In this document: piece by piece, positions 1 to 12,284 of the stretch
How positions within the stretch are numbered: the stretch's first letter is position 1
Layout of the letters: every line of letters starts with the position of its first letter
Source: Hofstenia miamia
Taxonomy: Eukaryota; Xenacoelomorpha; Acoela
Length of the DNA stretch: 64,000 nt
Assembly: GCA_004352715.1 (NCBI GenBank)
Contig: SCFE01000110.1
Location: 197,220-261,219 of the forward strand
Reading direction: 5' to 3'
The notes under the pieces: generated by a model
Databases searched by the model: none
What the model was told of the DNA's origin: nothing
Seen by the model: only the letters and a program-made list of their open reading frames with translations
Position numbers and translations under genes: made by a program

Positions 1-1552
1 TAGTTTATTACAACTTTCGAATTTCTGCTTAACAATTACAACTGATGCATTTCAGAACACTATTACTCTGCGAATTTTGCCGTTATGCACTAGGGTTATA
101 CAGTAAAACATGCGTGCTGACTACCTCCATGTGAAACTATTTCTTGTTTTTTAAATTTATCTATACTGTTTGCAAACTATCGGCCAAAACAAATTTTCCA
201 TTTAAACTTTCGTAAGATTCGATTATTATAATTAATAGAGTAGACTAAATTTGGAACCTATAACTCCATGAGTTTTTATGCTATCGACACAGTTTAAATA
301 CCATTCGATGCGTGCCGAATAGCTCTATGATAAACTGATTTTTAATTTTGGAATTTTTTAAATTTTTACTATTTTTAAAGTGATAAATGTAATTGATAAA
401 AACATAACACTTTAATAGCTTTTCAATATTTGCTTTATGTAAACAAAGGATGAGAGTTTCCTTTGATATCTGAAATTATGTCATTGACCTGTCTAGAGCA
501 AAACGTTGGAGTAGAATAACTTCGGAAGGTTACTGTGAAATAAATTTTGACGCTGTAGTCATAAAAAATATATCATTCTCCTGCACAACAATAGCTCCAT
601 GTGGCAATGTTTGTCGATTTCTGATTTGATCAATACTTCTTATTCTAAACTGCGAAAAATGTATCAGTCGATTTTTACGAACTTAAAGTGTTTTTCAAGG
701 ACAATTCATTCAGTGCAGCTCTATTTCATAGAAATGGGTGTTTGTTGTACACTATCTAGCTACACTATATTTCTTAATACATAATAGAAGTCATTACCAA
801 TATCTTTGAGTGAAATTGATTAAAATAATACAATTCAATATATGTAAATGTTAAAATGTCGCGCAATATTTTTATAAATTTTAAAGCAATACTAATTGAA
901 TCTTGTTCAGATTTCTTAGCTGTTTTCAGAGTTTAAAGGAATAACTCTAAACCTATTTTACAAGATCAAATTCAGATTTTTTACTCCTTTTTTCTGTGTA
1001 ATTTTGGAATTTGTATTAAAACAATTTCGAATTTCTATTCTATTTCTTCAAATGACACATTTCAGAACCCCATTGCTCTTTGAGTATTGATGCTATTGAT
1101 AAACTGTATAAATCAAAATGTTCGCAGTGAATAGTTCCATGTGAAACTATTGTTCCTTTTCTCGATATATTAAATGTGGTACCATCACATCGGCCAATAG
1201 AAATTGTCAAAATTAACACTTTTGCTACTTTCGATTATTCATGCTCTACGTAATCTGTGTATTTGAAAAGCAATCTTTCATTTCTTCTCCATGTTGCAAT
1301 ATTTGTCGATTTCCGATTTGATCAATACTTTTATTGTAAACTGCGAACAATGTATCAGTCAATTTTTACGAACTTAACGTGCTTTTCAAGGACAATTCAT
1401 TCAGTGCAACTCTATTTCATAGAAATTGGTGTTTGTTGTACGCTATCTAGCTGCACTATATTGCTTAATACATAATAGAAGTCATTATCAATCTCTTTGA
1501 GTGAAATTGATTGAATAAAATAATACAATTCAATATATGTAAATGTTAAAAA
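1..1552. repeat. Noncoding tandem repeat, copies 1 and 2
   Basis: Two diverged direct copies of an AT-rich unit. Landmarks repeat in the same order: the 'catgtgaaactatt' block (about 131 and 1139), the 'tttgtcgattt' block (about 608 and 1301), 'gtatcagtc' with the following 'tttttacgaactta' block (about 661 and 1350), and 'cttaatacataatagaagtcatta' landmarks (about 773 and 1466). The second copy lacks about 300 bases present in the first. A third copy lies at 2626-3150. The short ORFs inside (61 and 72 codons) are parallel translations of the same repeat and show no family features. No gene is supported. Confidence 0.75.
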
Positions 1553-2215
1553 TGTGTAACATCCTCGCCACCTGGCCTATTTGCACCGTGTATTATTGCT
1601 AATAACTACCACTCAGTAAATTGCGGGTGAGGAGTTACTACATTAATGAATCGCCAATCTTTTCCTCTCTACTTAACTAGTTAGGTTAATTGAGTACTAA
1701 TCATCACTATTTAGGTGACGAAGCCGTGTGACATTTCCTCTCTGAATCCTCTGTGGGCTACTGCCCGAAGCCGATCTCCACATCACAGTTCCTCTCCTTC
1801 ATGAACGATGACTGAATCCACTGCACCATCTCAGCTCAACGAGGACTAATTATGTGTACCTTACTTTAGCTCAGTGCGTGTACTCATGTCAAGTTGTAAC
1901 TGACTTAAACTCAATTTTGTAAAGTGTTTGTTGGTTTGATTAAGTAAAGCAACCGGGCATTGACACTAACTGCATTTAAATAATATTAAAGTAGCCATTA
2001 CCGTAAAATTACTGGCTTAGTCAATTAATTAATAGATAGCAGTTTCCTATACTTACATTTAATAATGATACATGTAAAGTCATTTATTCGGTCGATTATA
2101 GTCAAGTCTCCTACTATTAAGAATAGATATATATTCCTAGGGCTCGACTATCCAGTCGTTTCAAGCATCTATTATTTCATACATGTATAGATCGATAGTC
2201 AGACTAAGCAAGAAT
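1553..2215. mobile_element. LTR-like insert in the tandem repeat
   Basis: Repeat copy 2 breaks off after 'gttaaaa' and less AT-rich sequence begins with TGTAACATCCTCGCC, a TGT start common at LTR retrotransposon termini. It runs into an assembly gap, so the far end, any CA terminus and any target-site duplication are not visible. No protease, RT or integrase coding was found beside it, so a solo LTR or a 5' LTR whose body is in the gap are both possible. It could also be an unrelated insertion. Confidence 0.35.
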
Positions 2216-2625
2216 NNNNNNNNNNNNNNNNNNNNNNNNNNNNNNNNNNNNNNNNNNNNNNNNNNNNNNNNNNNNNNNNNNNNNNNNNNNNNNNNNNNNN
2301 NNNNNNNNNNNNNNNNNNNNNNNNNNNNNNNNNNNNNNNNNNNNNNNNNNNNNNNNNNNNNNNNNNNNNNNNNNNNNNNNNNNNNNNNNNNNNNNNNNNN
2401 NNNNNNNNNNNNNNNNNNNNNNNNNNNNNNNNNNNNNNNNNNNNNNNNNNNNNNNNNNNNNNNNNNNNNNNNNNNNNNNNNNNNNNNNNNNNNNNNNNNN
2501 NNNNNNNNNNNNNNNNNNNNNNNNNNNNNNNNNNNNNNNNNNNNNNNNNNNNNNNNNNNNNNNNNNNNNNNNNNNNNNNNNNNNNNNNNNNNNNNNNNNN
2601 NNNNNNNNNNNNNNNNNNNNNNNNN
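2216..2625. other. Assembly gap (410 N)
   Basis: Run of N. ORFs spanning it are artefacts of the Ns. Confidence 0.99.
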
Positions 2626-3150
2626 TTAATACATAATAGAAGTTATCACTAATATCTTTCAGGGAAACTTTTTCATATAACACTATTCTATATGTGTAAG
2701 TGATAAAATGTCGCGCAATATTTTTATAAATTTTAAAGCAATACTAATTGAATCTTGTTCAGATTTCTTAGCTGTTTTCAGAGTTTAAAGGAATAACTCT
2801 AAACCTATTTTACAAGATCAAAATCAGATTTTTTACTCCTTTTTTCTGTGTAATTTTGGAATTTGTATTAAAACAATTTCGAATTTCTATTCTATTTCTT
2901 CAAATGACACATTTCAGAACCCCATTGCTCTTTGAGTATTGATGCTATTAATAAACTGTATATATCGAAATGTTCGTAGTGAATAGTGCCATGTGAAACT
3001 ATTGTTCCTTTTCTCGATATATTAAATGTGGTACCATCACATCGGCCAATAGAAATTGTCAAAATTAACACTTTTGCTACTTTCGATTATTCATGCTCTA
3101 CGTAATGCTCTACATAATCTGTGTATTTGAAAAGCAATGCCTTTCATTTC
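2626..3150. repeat. Noncoding tandem repeat, copy 3
   Basis: Near-identical to about 840-1290 from 'gtcgcgcaatattt' onward, with the 'ttctgtgtaattttgg' and 'accccattgctctttgag' landmarks in the same order. It restarts at 'ttaatacataatagaag', which is earlier in the unit than where copy 2 was interrupted. It is therefore a separate unit and not the continuation of copy 2. Confidence 0.75.
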
Positions 3151-3599
3151 TTATATTAAAAAATATAGGATTGACGTTTTGCTTATTAAAATATTAATAT
3201 ATTCAAGCAATTTAAATAATTATCATTACAGTATATATTTTGTAAATGTTATAATAATCGTAAGGTTCTGATATCCTTTATTACTGATGTTCATTTAAGA
3301 GTGATAAAAATATCAAATCGTTAAGCTGGCCTCAAATTCAAGTAATTTAAAAAATATATAGGCATTTAAGCTTAGCAAGTTTTGCCCATCAATGTTGAGT
3401 TGCTTCTGGAGCTTTGCATATTAACATATAATCTCGTTTTCATCTTGTGTGTTATTTGAAAGTGCGCCATCAGGGCAAAGGAATTGTTTAAACATCGAGA
3501 TAAAACGAGTGCATTTAATTTCAAATAATTTTAGGTTAATATTAAATTTGCACTACATTTCTTGACCGTTAGAAGGCTTATAAACGTTTAAATAAATTT
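3151..3599. other. AT-rich sequence, no feature seen
   Basis: No coding, repeat or terminal-inverted-repeat signal recognised. Confidence 0.5.
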
Positions 3600-4745
3600 C
3601 GTCTAAGCAAGCATTTTGGAATTGACACTCATATTGGTCCACATATTCTTGCCCAATACAAAGAGGTGATTACTGAATTCGAGCTGTATCTGCACCGTGT
3701 TCCGGTAACAAATGACCATGGAAGCAACATGGTTTCTGGTTTGCGACTGAAGCCACGGTTAGACTGCTTTGCACATCGAACCCATACATCACTCTCTAGT
3801 ACTTGGAACGAATCTCTCCAACAATCCCGGGAAGTTAAAACTTTAGATACTTTCCTGCAAGCTCAATCGGCAACTTCGTCAAACAATCAGCTGGTTTACA
3901 AGAACAACTCCTGCGATCACTTAAGGCTGGTGGAGATACGCGACCATGGACCAGTTGGAATGCTCGCAATCTGGCGTTGCGAGTATCGTACGATGCGCTT
4001 TTGCCTGTGCTGACAGCCAAAGGTAGAAGGGATTTAGTTGCAGGATTCGACCCCGATCTCAACAACGACCTCACTGTTTTCATTCACGAAGTTCTCCAAA
4101 GAATTACAAAATGCCTCCAAGTCAACGATCCAACTTGTGGCGCCTGGTTATTACTTGATGGCAAGACTGTGTGAGGTAGATTTTGCCGATTTGGAACCAA
4201 TGCGGGTGCTGAAAACAGCAGTGCAGGCTCACTTGGACAGAAAATATTTCCCAAGTATAAGGGCACTCTATTGGGTGGCTGCTTTTCTTGATGTGTCATT
4301 TAAGTTGTTCAATTTTGTTCCTGAAGAAACCCTTGGTTTCCCAGACTTCAAGAGAAATCTCATGAACGATTTGAAAGAATGGACACTTGGTTACATTGGC
4401 CAATATTTGGATTCTGATAACTCTCCAGTTCCTGCAAAACAATCAAGTGTCCATAATTCTTCGATTTTCGATTGTCTAAGGTCACAAAATGGGGAACAGG
4501 ACACACCATCACGAACAAATTCGAAAAACGAGCTGGAGTTATATCGTCGGAAATCCATTCGCACGACATCCACAAACCCTATGAATTTTTGGAAAACTGC
4601 CTCAACTGACTTTCCATTATTGTCATCAGTGTCAAAAGAAATATTCGGAACACAGGCTACAAGCGCACCGAGCGAGCGTGATTTTAGTAAAGCTGGACTG
4701 ATCAGGAGTTCGAGACGATCTCAGATGTCAACAAAGAGACTTTGA
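3600..4745 (+). pseudogene. hAT transposase remnant (C-terminal two thirds)
   Basis: Two frames together give the back part of an hAT-superfamily DNA transposase. From about 3660 the frame reads a TNDHGSNMV stretch followed by RLDCFAHRTH, the usual RNase H-fold segment with a catalytic Asp and the conserved C-x2-H. After a frameshift near 3890-4040, the frame 4038-4745 carries the insertion domain. It ends in the hAT_C dimerisation domain, with an FWK then FPLLSSVSKEIFG block and the SAPSERDFSKAG signature. The N-terminal BED finger and first catalytic Asp are absent upstream, so the copy is 5' truncated and cannot encode an active enzyme. Family assignment rests on the signature order; the hAT subfamily is not resolved. 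Confidence 0.8.
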
Positions 4746-5237
4746 GATGTCGAACTCCTAAATTCTGCCGCCGAAAATGGACTCATATTTTTCGGAAAAT
4801 GTTCTTCTTTTGGTGTATAAAAATATTCAGTGATTACATTTTAAAGAGAAATTATATTATGAGGAGAATTGAATTTTTTAATTTTAATTAATTCCATAAT
4901 TGCCACAAATTTAACAAAATGAATCTGCATAACGTATTATTTTGTTATATTTTGTTATATTTATTAGAGGAATTATTAAATGTAAGAATATACCAAAAAG
5001 TTGTCGAGACGATTTTCCTGTTTAGTTAAGATTTAATACTCTACTAATATTCAAACATTATTTTTTGACATCCTCAAACTGCGTTCACAATGAACCAAAC
5101 ATTTTTTTCAAAAACCGCTTGAAGTGTACTAGATGGAATATAAAAACGGGCTCAGCATAAAGCTTGAGCGGGCGCTGGACAGGACCGGGATGCATCTCAC
5201 GGGACCTGTATAAGAATTCAGTCCCGTTTCCAACTCT
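4746..5237 (+). mobile_element. hAT 3' noncoding region and likely terminus
   Basis: Follows the hAT stop codon. A GC-richer block at about 5145-5237 ends in 'cccgtttccaactctg', which has the form of an hAT terminal inverted repeat end (a CAGAGTTGG start when reversed). The matching 5' terminus is missing, in line with 5' truncation, so no target-site duplication can be checked. Confidence 0.4.
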
Positions 5238-6165
5238 GATCAGTACCAGCCTTAGATAGACTTAATATTAGTGATGCTGTACACACTTTTTATATTTTGT
5301 GTCTTTTCCGTAGTGGATATGAATCCAGTAAATCTGTTCTGCTTTTAATTGAGGATTATTAAATTACTTAGACTATTATCTGATTGCAACTGTTTTGTAA
5401 CCTGATCAGTAATGGAACTCTATTTGAATCAATAAGAGTTAAAGACAGCGCTGAAGCTGAAACTGAACCATGCAGTGAAGGATGAAATCAACAATTTGCA
5501 GCAATCACCAGCGTATTTGCTACTTGCATGCACGGTGCTGGTTGGCCAACTATTGAAACCGTGAGTGGCCAAGTCTACTTAAGAAGGATTAACTGAAACC
5601 GCCGGTTGGAATGTATTAGCTAATTCAAACTCGCGTAGCTGGTAGGCCAACTGAATTTGTTAATATACACTCGTACAAATAGTGCCCGCGGATTTCATTT
5701 GCTAATTCAACGCTAGTGGCCAACTGACCAATAATATAGTCGTAATCAAACTTTTCGAATTGAATTTGACTTACTTGAACCGAGTTCAAATATTTAGGAT
5801 TCAAGCTTTAATATTTTTTTGAAAAATATGCCTATTCCAAATTTGTTTGTTATCTTTTCAAGGGAATTTCATTCGAGTCTGAGTAAAAGTATTAGTGAAT
5901 TCTTTTCAGAGTTTTTTTCATCAAGTTTTGCGAATTTATGCAAGTTAGAGAAAATGATGATTATTGTAATACATTTGCTGAAAATAATCGAAATGGAACT
6001 TGTAAAAGACAATTAATTGCATTTGTTAATTCCAACGCTTAATTTTTTTTAATTTTTATTATAAACATTACTTCAAAATTTAGAAAGCCTGTCTTTAGAA
6101 TATACTAGTTACAATAAATGTACACATAGTTCTAACCATGGTATTGGAATGCTCTTGTTAAGACA
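5238..6165. other. Noncoding, short 'ggccaact' repeats
   Basis: At about 5540-5730 the word ggccaact/ggccaagt recurs with related neighbours (ttggccaact, gtaggccaact, gtggccaact). This suggests an old short repeat. The only ORF (5819-6016) has no family features. Nothing else is supported. Confidence 0.4.
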
Positions 6166-6167
6166 GC

Positions 6168-6203
<36 letters not shown>

Positions 6204-6293
6204 AGGCGATACCTACTAAAAGGCCATGAAGTCGAGAATCTCTGAAAATTAGCTAGGGCGGGAAATAATTTTAAATAATTCCAATCAACGTAA
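6166..6293. repeat. (TA)n plus dispersed repeat GGCGATACC, copy 1
   Basis: A (TA)n tract (about 6170-6201) is followed by a ~90-bp block starting GGCGATACCTACTAAAAGG and containing AAATTAGCTAGGGCGG. The same block recurs after the gap at about 6701 and, inverted, at about 48587-48655. It is next to (TA)n each time. Confidence 0.85.
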
Positions 6294-6689
6294 NNNNNNN
6301 NNNNNNNNNNNNNNNNNNNNNNNNNNNNNNNNNNNNNNNNNNNNNNNNNNNNNNNNNNNNNNNNNNNNNNNNNNNNNNNNNNNNNNNNNNNNNNNNNNNN
6401 NNNNNNNNNNNNNNNNNNNNNNNNNNNNNNNNNNNNNNNNNNNNNNNNNNNNNNNNNNNNNNNNNNNNNNNNNNNNNNNNNNNNNNNNNNNNNNNNNNNN
6501 NNNNNNNNNNNNNNNNNNNNNNNNNNNNNNNNNNNNNNNNNNNNNNNNNNNNNNNNNNNNNNNNNNNNNNNNNNNNNNNNNNNNNNNNNNNNNNNNNNNN
6601 NNNNNNNNNNNNNNNNNNNNNNNNNNNNNNNNNNNNNNNNNNNNNNNNNNNNNNNNNNNNNNNNNNNNNNNNNNNNNNNNNNNNNNNNN
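6294..6689. other. Assembly gap (396 N)
   Basis: Run of N flanked on both sides by the same ~90-bp block and (TA)n. The flanking duplication may be a real tandem repeat or a gap-closure artefact. Confidence 0.99.
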
Positions 6690-6791
6690 TATATATATAT
6701 AGGCGATACCTACTAAAAGGCCATGAAGTCGAGAATCTCTGAAAATTAGCTAGGGCGGGAAATAATTTTAAATAATTCCAATCAACGTAAA
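6690..6791. repeat. (TA)n plus dispersed repeat GGCGATACC, copy 2
   Basis: Virtually identical to the block before the gap, in the same orientation. Confidence 0.85.
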
Positions 6792-8039
6792 TTATCAAAC
6801 GTAAATGCTTTATCATTGCTCAGTACGTGCTAACTTCCCGCTATTAAGTTAACGATTGGTAAAGTTGTTATAGCCGGATGCAAGAGTGGATATTATGTCA
6901 AAGCAAGGAGTACCAATTTATGCATTCCCTAAAGAAGTAAACCAGCTTCGTATTTAGTTGAGAATAACACTTCCTAACATTATTCCTGAAGACTAGGAAT
7001 ATGGGGTTTGTGGGTTACACTTTCCTCCAGATGCAATAAAACGAAAAGTCATAGGTATTTTAATTTTATTATTTTTGCATTTCAATTGACCCAACCTGTT
7101 GTTTCTTACCCTGCCAATGATATGATATTTAACTTAACCAAAACTTTTCATCAATTTCTTATATTTATACTATTATAGTAATTAATTCTAACTACTTTAG
7201 ATAAACTTGTAGTTACTTAACCTTTAGACTAATATCTATGCAACGACTATATTCAATGCTCGGAGTAACGACAGTAATTTAGGTTCAAGACAGGAGATGG
7301 TTGGTACAAAGTACAGGGTTACACACCCGACCTGAGGCAAAGCACAAAGAGGAATTGAAGAACTACGATGTAATTATTAATTCCAACAAACACTTTTGCA
7401 TCTAAAGAAACACCAATCGCCGCAACGAAGACTCAGTGCATGAAATGTTGTGTGATAATGAAATTGTGACAATGTGTGGATAACCTACTAATTTAATGCA
7501 TTGATTGTTCTTGTTATTAATGATGTTGTAATATAAAGGAGATTCGCAACCTGAATGCATTAGCTTGTTATCATGCCTTACATGTAATAATCCTACAGAT
7601 AAATATCTATATGCTAATAACCTATCGTACATGTGAACAATCAACGCAGCCAGCATAAACGTAGGAATTAGGTCCGTAGGTCAACTATGAATTAAAGACA
7701 ATGTAATACCATTGATAAACTTCCAATACAAACAAACTGTAAATTCTCCTACGAGGGCTAATGTAAACTTAATAATATAACAAAATGAACAACGACCGAT
7801 AGGAAAGCTATAACGAAGAAAAATCCCTATCCTTACACCTAACTTATGAGCACATCGGGTAGACCAACAGCTACCAGCCACAGCACAGCCTTGGGAATGG
7901 CGCTAGCAAATCATCATTGTTAATGTGCATATTGCACAGCCTTTGGAATAGTGATAACAATTCATTGCTAAGTGCTCAGCCGTTACGAATTATCTCCCTT
8001 TAAACGAAGTCGTGGACCACTGCCTCAAATACCCTAGTG
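6792..8039. other. Noncoding, no feature seen
   Basis: Short ORFs on the minus strand (7402-7656, 7681-7881) show no recognisable domain. The right edge leads into a repeat shared with 15 kb, so part of this stretch may belong to the same unknown element. Confidence 0.4.
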
Positions 8040-8474
8040 CTCGAACATTTTTAGCTTTCCATTTAATTAATAAATAAACCTGACAAAAGAAAACGAAGTA
8101 AATCCGATAAATTTCGGCCATCATTACAATAATAAATTGCACCATTTTTATACATGAAACTATTAAACAATCAAACACTCGGCTAGTACCTGTTAACTCT
8201 AAGTTGTTGACAATTTTCTGAATTCTGATATTCTTTTTCTGCTGATTTACACATGTTAGCATTAATTAGCATTTGCGACTTTGGTCTTTTACCATTTGCA
8301 AAATGTACTTCCAAATTAAATAATATTAACATACTGCTTTATAATTTTACAAATGATTTAACTAATAACAATCATGTGTGTACAATAAATAATTAACAAT
8401 AATTATTTCTAAAGTTAATCTTAATTCTTTCTTTTCTTTCTCTCAACTTTACCACATGATGGATTATGTTACAC
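8040..8474. repeat. Direct repeat, copy 1 (shared with 15.0-15.4 kb)
   Basis: About 400 bases nearly identical to 15007-15417, for example 'cactcggctagtacctgtta' and 'ccacatgatggattatgtta'. The match ends sharply after 'gttacact' in both copies. The left edge of the other copy is in a gap. The sharp right edge ending near '..tgttaca' would suit an LTR, but this is unproven. Confidence 0.85.
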
Positions 8475-8988
8475 TTACAAATATATTTTATATGCTTTTT
8501 TAACTTTCTATTTTAACTAATTCATTTTTTAATTAATCCTAGTTCACTGACTTTTACGACGAGCCATAAATATGACGTAGTCTTTAGTTTATTTAAAATC
8601 TTTGCGTAAAATAAATATGTATTAATATATTTAAACAAAAAGAATTATATGTTTACAGTAGGAAAATATTTCTAAAACAAGCAGAATCCTTCCATTCGAT
8701 TAATTATTGCTTGCAATTAATATGAAAATATATTTATAGAGGCAATACTATTCATAGAGGTAGCAACGGGTCTGTATGAGAGGACGTTGCCCCACATCAC
8801 AAGTACAGTAATACCTTAAATTTGCTATATTAATATATTTGCTAGGGTGAAGAATTTATAAATTGTTTTGAACGTCATATACCCTATTTTGTAGATGTCA
8901 AACAAAAAATTCCCATTTTCTATAGTGTTGCAAAAATTGGTGAAATGATGCGCTTGCCTTCGATTTGTGATTTTAGTGATTCCATATA
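8475..8988. other. AT-rich sequence, no feature seen
   Basis: No coding or repeat signal recognised. Confidence 0.5.
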
Positions 8989-9718
8989 CAGGGTGTCCTA
9001 ATAAAAAGTTAACCGTAGTTTGATTTTGTGTATTTCAAAAACTACTGAAGATTTTTCGGTCCTGCAAAAAATGTTTTATTTAACAACTAGTTATTATTTC
9101 ATTAAATTCCATTTACAATATTGATACACTAATGGGTTTAGTGGAGGCTATCAAATTTATGTTTGCGCAAGGAAGTAAAGTAATGAACCTTCGAAGTTTA
9201 AAATCAACAAATATATTCAAATTCATTTTTAAGAAAAACACCTCTTAATATAGGTAGCACAAACTCATTTTTTAATTTTCTAAGCACCGTTTCCTTCCAC
9301 ATGGCCTCCAATTTCTTTCCAAGCACAGTTACACCTTTGATCGCATTAAGTGAACAACTTTTTTTATTAATTGGTGAGTTTGCTTGAGTAAATTGACTTC
9401 ATGTGTGAAACTCTTAACTTTGTGGTGGAATAGAATACACACTGACCTAGGCTACCAGGTTCTCTACGCTTCTTTTGGAAGAGCACAGTGGCCTACCTTC
9501 CTAGGCTTCGTTTCATTATATCACTTCCTTCCACAAACATTTTGATATCCGCAACTAAACCCATTAGTGTATCAATATCGTAAATGGGAATTTAATGAAT
9601 CTTCATGAATCGACTGATAGTTGTTATATAAAACACTGTTTGCAGTACCAAAAAAGCTCCAGTAGTTTTTGAAATATACAAATTCAAAGTACGGTTAACT
9701 TTTTATTGGGACATCCTG
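8989..9718. mobile_element. Tc1/mariner-type MITE with ~200-bp TIRs
   Basis: Element of 730 bp flanked by TA on both sides. The left end reads CAGGGTGTCCTAATAAAAAG and the right end, reversed, CAGGATGTCCCAATAAAAAG. The inverted match continues through 'aaaaactactg' and 'gatacactaatgggttta', about 200 bases per arm with scattered mismatches. No transposase is encoded. TA duplication and CAGGGTGTCC-type ends fit the Tc1/mariner superfamily; it would need an enzyme supplied elsewhere. Confidence 0.88.
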
Positions 9719-10068
9719 TATAGAAGATGGTCTTCATAAAGTTCAGTCAAGAAAATACGAATAATAGCTTTCATTTATGATCATTTGGATATAACCCTAT
9801 CACAAAAATATAAAATAAGACTGTCGGTTAGGCCCCATGAAAAAATTCATAGTTATGCCAGTTATACGGTCACAAGTTTTGTTAATAAAGACAAAAATTT
9901 CTTCGCAAATGAATTCTTAATAAACAAAAATGGCAGTTTCTGGAAATTCTCTATATGTCCGCCGCTGTTCTACGAGTGCAATGTCTAAAATTATGGGAAC
10001 ATTAATAAACATAGAATTTGGTACGAAATATATTTTGAGAAACTAAGCGAATAATTACACTTTGGAAA
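9719..10068. other. AT-rich sequence, no feature seen
   Basis: A 67-codon ORF (9785-9988) has no recognisable features. Confidence 0.4.
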
Positions 10069-10850
10069 ATGTGTACTACTATTTTGTCGTCCCCTCATAT
10101 TCTTATAGGTAATGAACTCCTGCGAAGAGATCTTCTACATTGGGCAAAACATCAACATCAAAATGTCTATGGAGATTTCTCAGAAAAGCTAAAAAATATT
10201 CGAAAGAATGAGGAATGTAGTGCTCAAAATAATGCTCACAAGAACTATTTTCAGAATTTAGTGGGCTTATCATTTTGTGAACATGGGAGTAATTTTTCTT
10301 TCATCAACAGCCGTCAGATGGATTCTTGAAGCACTACTCAAATGGGATCTACAACTATGCACAACATTGTTGATGAAAATTCTAAGTTGATGGATGAAAC
10401 TATATCAGTGTCAAAAAAATTGTTTGTCGTGGTTTACATTAGAGTGTATATCAAGTATTCCCACTTCTCTATTTGTTGATATAACTGAACTTGATGATTC
10501 CACACTTAAAGCAAAAACATTGTTTCACTTAACTTCAGATGGCGCCTTTGTTATGCTATGATGTACGAGTTCGGTCTGGAGTGATAAAACATTTTTAAGA
10601 AGACTATGGCTATATAATTCTCAATAACCGACTAGAACTTGCAGTTCACGATTTCATTGACGCAGTAGAAGAGTTCTTTCACTTATGAACATTTTTTGAC
10701 AAAACTTATATTTTATATTCATATTGTGCTAAAGCAATATGAGATTGATAAAGTCTTGTAATTGATTTTGAAATCGAAATTAAAAATTAGCAAGGCACAC
10801 TCAAAACGATGGGTAGAATTTTCCTACCAAGTTATTAAGTAATAATGTAT
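10069..10850 (+). pseudogene. Decayed hAT transposase (KIAA1586/ZMYM-like)
   Basis: Fragments in several frames keep the order expected in the RNase H-fold part of KIAA1586/ZMYM-type domesticated-like hAT proteins. There is a leader with a K-rich helix (10069-10329), then SLFVDITELDD (about 10458-10490), TSDGAFVML (about 10535-10560), NRLELAVHDFID (about 10625-10660) and KTMGRIF (about 10805-10825). The usual stretch between the GAxVMLG and HRLELAV motifs is nearly all missing, and several stops and frameshifts interrupt it. It is an internally deleted, dead copy. The assignment rests on motif order only. Confidence 0.6.
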
Positions 10851-11239
10851 AACTACATCACTAACAAAATTGCAAATTTCTGCAAGCACATATTGGTGAT
10901 CTAAGCATTAGATGTATACATCAAATGTTAAATTTTGAACAAATTATTTTGCCTAAATGACATATGCAAATTGTTCAACTTTGATTGATCATGATTAATT
11001 TCTGCAAATAGAGACTTTGTTGACAATTGGCAAATGATGCAATTTATTTCCAAACTTTGAATTTTTAGCATTTACTGGATTTAACCAAATCATTAATAAA
11101 GATTATAAGAGATTTTCTGCAATGAAACACTATTTGTACCCCACTTTAAACGAATTAATGTTCCGTGCAGTTGATTACATCAAAATTGTAAAGGTTATTC
11201 AGCGTGTTATAATTTTATTTTTAAAAAATTCTACTTATA
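10851..11239. other. AT-rich sequence, no feature seen
   Basis: No coding or repeat signal recognised. Confidence 0.5.
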
Positions 11240-12272
11240 GATCACATGTTCAATGAATGCCAAATATACATGTACAATTCACAATTTAAAGCAAAAGAGT
11301 CAAAGCAAATTTATTGCTCAATGTATAACAAAATTCTACAAACTAACACATGACAAAAGAAAAATAAAATATAAACAAATAATTAACTACAAATTAATAT
11401 GTACAATGTATACTAATATAATCAATGTTTGTGTGAATGTTTGTGTAGGTGCTCAATGTTGGATGTATGTTTCGAATGCATGAAGTGTATTACCGTCCCC
11501 TAATGCATACTGTTTTATTAAAAGAAATTGTTTCAATTTTTTTCTAAACTTTTTATAGTTTTTTTTATTCGCGTTTCATAATCTAAATTACTACACAATT
11601 TAATTTATATGTGATGAAAGCCATTAAAAATTTTGATCTAAACACAGAAATTTTTGCGATCGCTCATTTAATTTAATATAGTCATTAAGGAAAAGGAGAG
11701 ATGTTTGTAGAGATTTGAATTTAAATAAAATAGATAGTATATGCAGATGAATTTGGTAGAACGGAGACAATGTTTTATATTTATTACGATATACTTGATG
11801 CTTCTTCATGCTTTTGTGCAAAGTTTAGAGTTTTTATACACCAATTAAATGAGTTTGATAGAAGCATACGGTGTTTCAAATTTAGGTTAGTTAAAAAAAA
11901 GAACAGTAATGAAAATGAGACAAACAGAAAGCATGTATCAGTTGTTTATGATAATTGCTTGATATTACATTGCGTAAGTGATAAAGATATCTAATGCCTG
12001 CAGTCATTTTTTGAATCTTATTCAGTANATTTTTCAAATTTTAATTCATTATCCATCTCCACTCCTAAATATTTGACTGAATCACTTTGCTTTATTGGCT
12101 TATTATTTATATTTAGTTCTATATCACTTATTAGATTTCTTTGTGCCTTCGGTAAAAAAATTTTAAATTGAGTTTTGTCAATATTTAATTTTAGTTGATA
12201 ATTTGTAAAATAATTGTTTAGTTTTTCTACATCTGTTTGGAAGATTTTTGTAGCATCATTGAATTGAATGCC
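11240..12272 (-). pseudogene. LINE (non-LTR) reverse transcriptase remnant
   Basis: Reading the minus strand from about 12265, the frame gives KLNNYFTNYQLKLNIDKTQF, then LNINNKPIKQSDSVKYLGV and MDNELKF. This is the region after the catalytic YxDD of non-LTR retrotransposon RTs (the LNxxKT and YLGV motifs of the palm/thumb). Past the single N at 12027 it continues KIQKMTAGIRYLYHLRNVI and HFHYC, then CLDQNF and a worn C-terminal SFNKTVCIRGR segment near 11500. The catalytic fingers/palm and the endonuclease are absent, and frameshifts occur near 11850 and 11600. The copy is 5' truncated, which is typical for LINEs. The CR1, L2, RTE or jockey group cannot be told from this fragment. Confidence 0.75.
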
Positions 12273-12284
12273 TTAATTAAATCG

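Noticed and set aside
599-1475. Two similar ORFs as a duplicated small gene family
   Set aside because: The whole surrounding DNA is repeated, including clearly noncoding parts, so their resemblance reflects the repeat and not protein constraint.
10069-10329. Separate small gene
   Set aside because: It leads directly into hAT-type motifs and is better explained as part of that relic.
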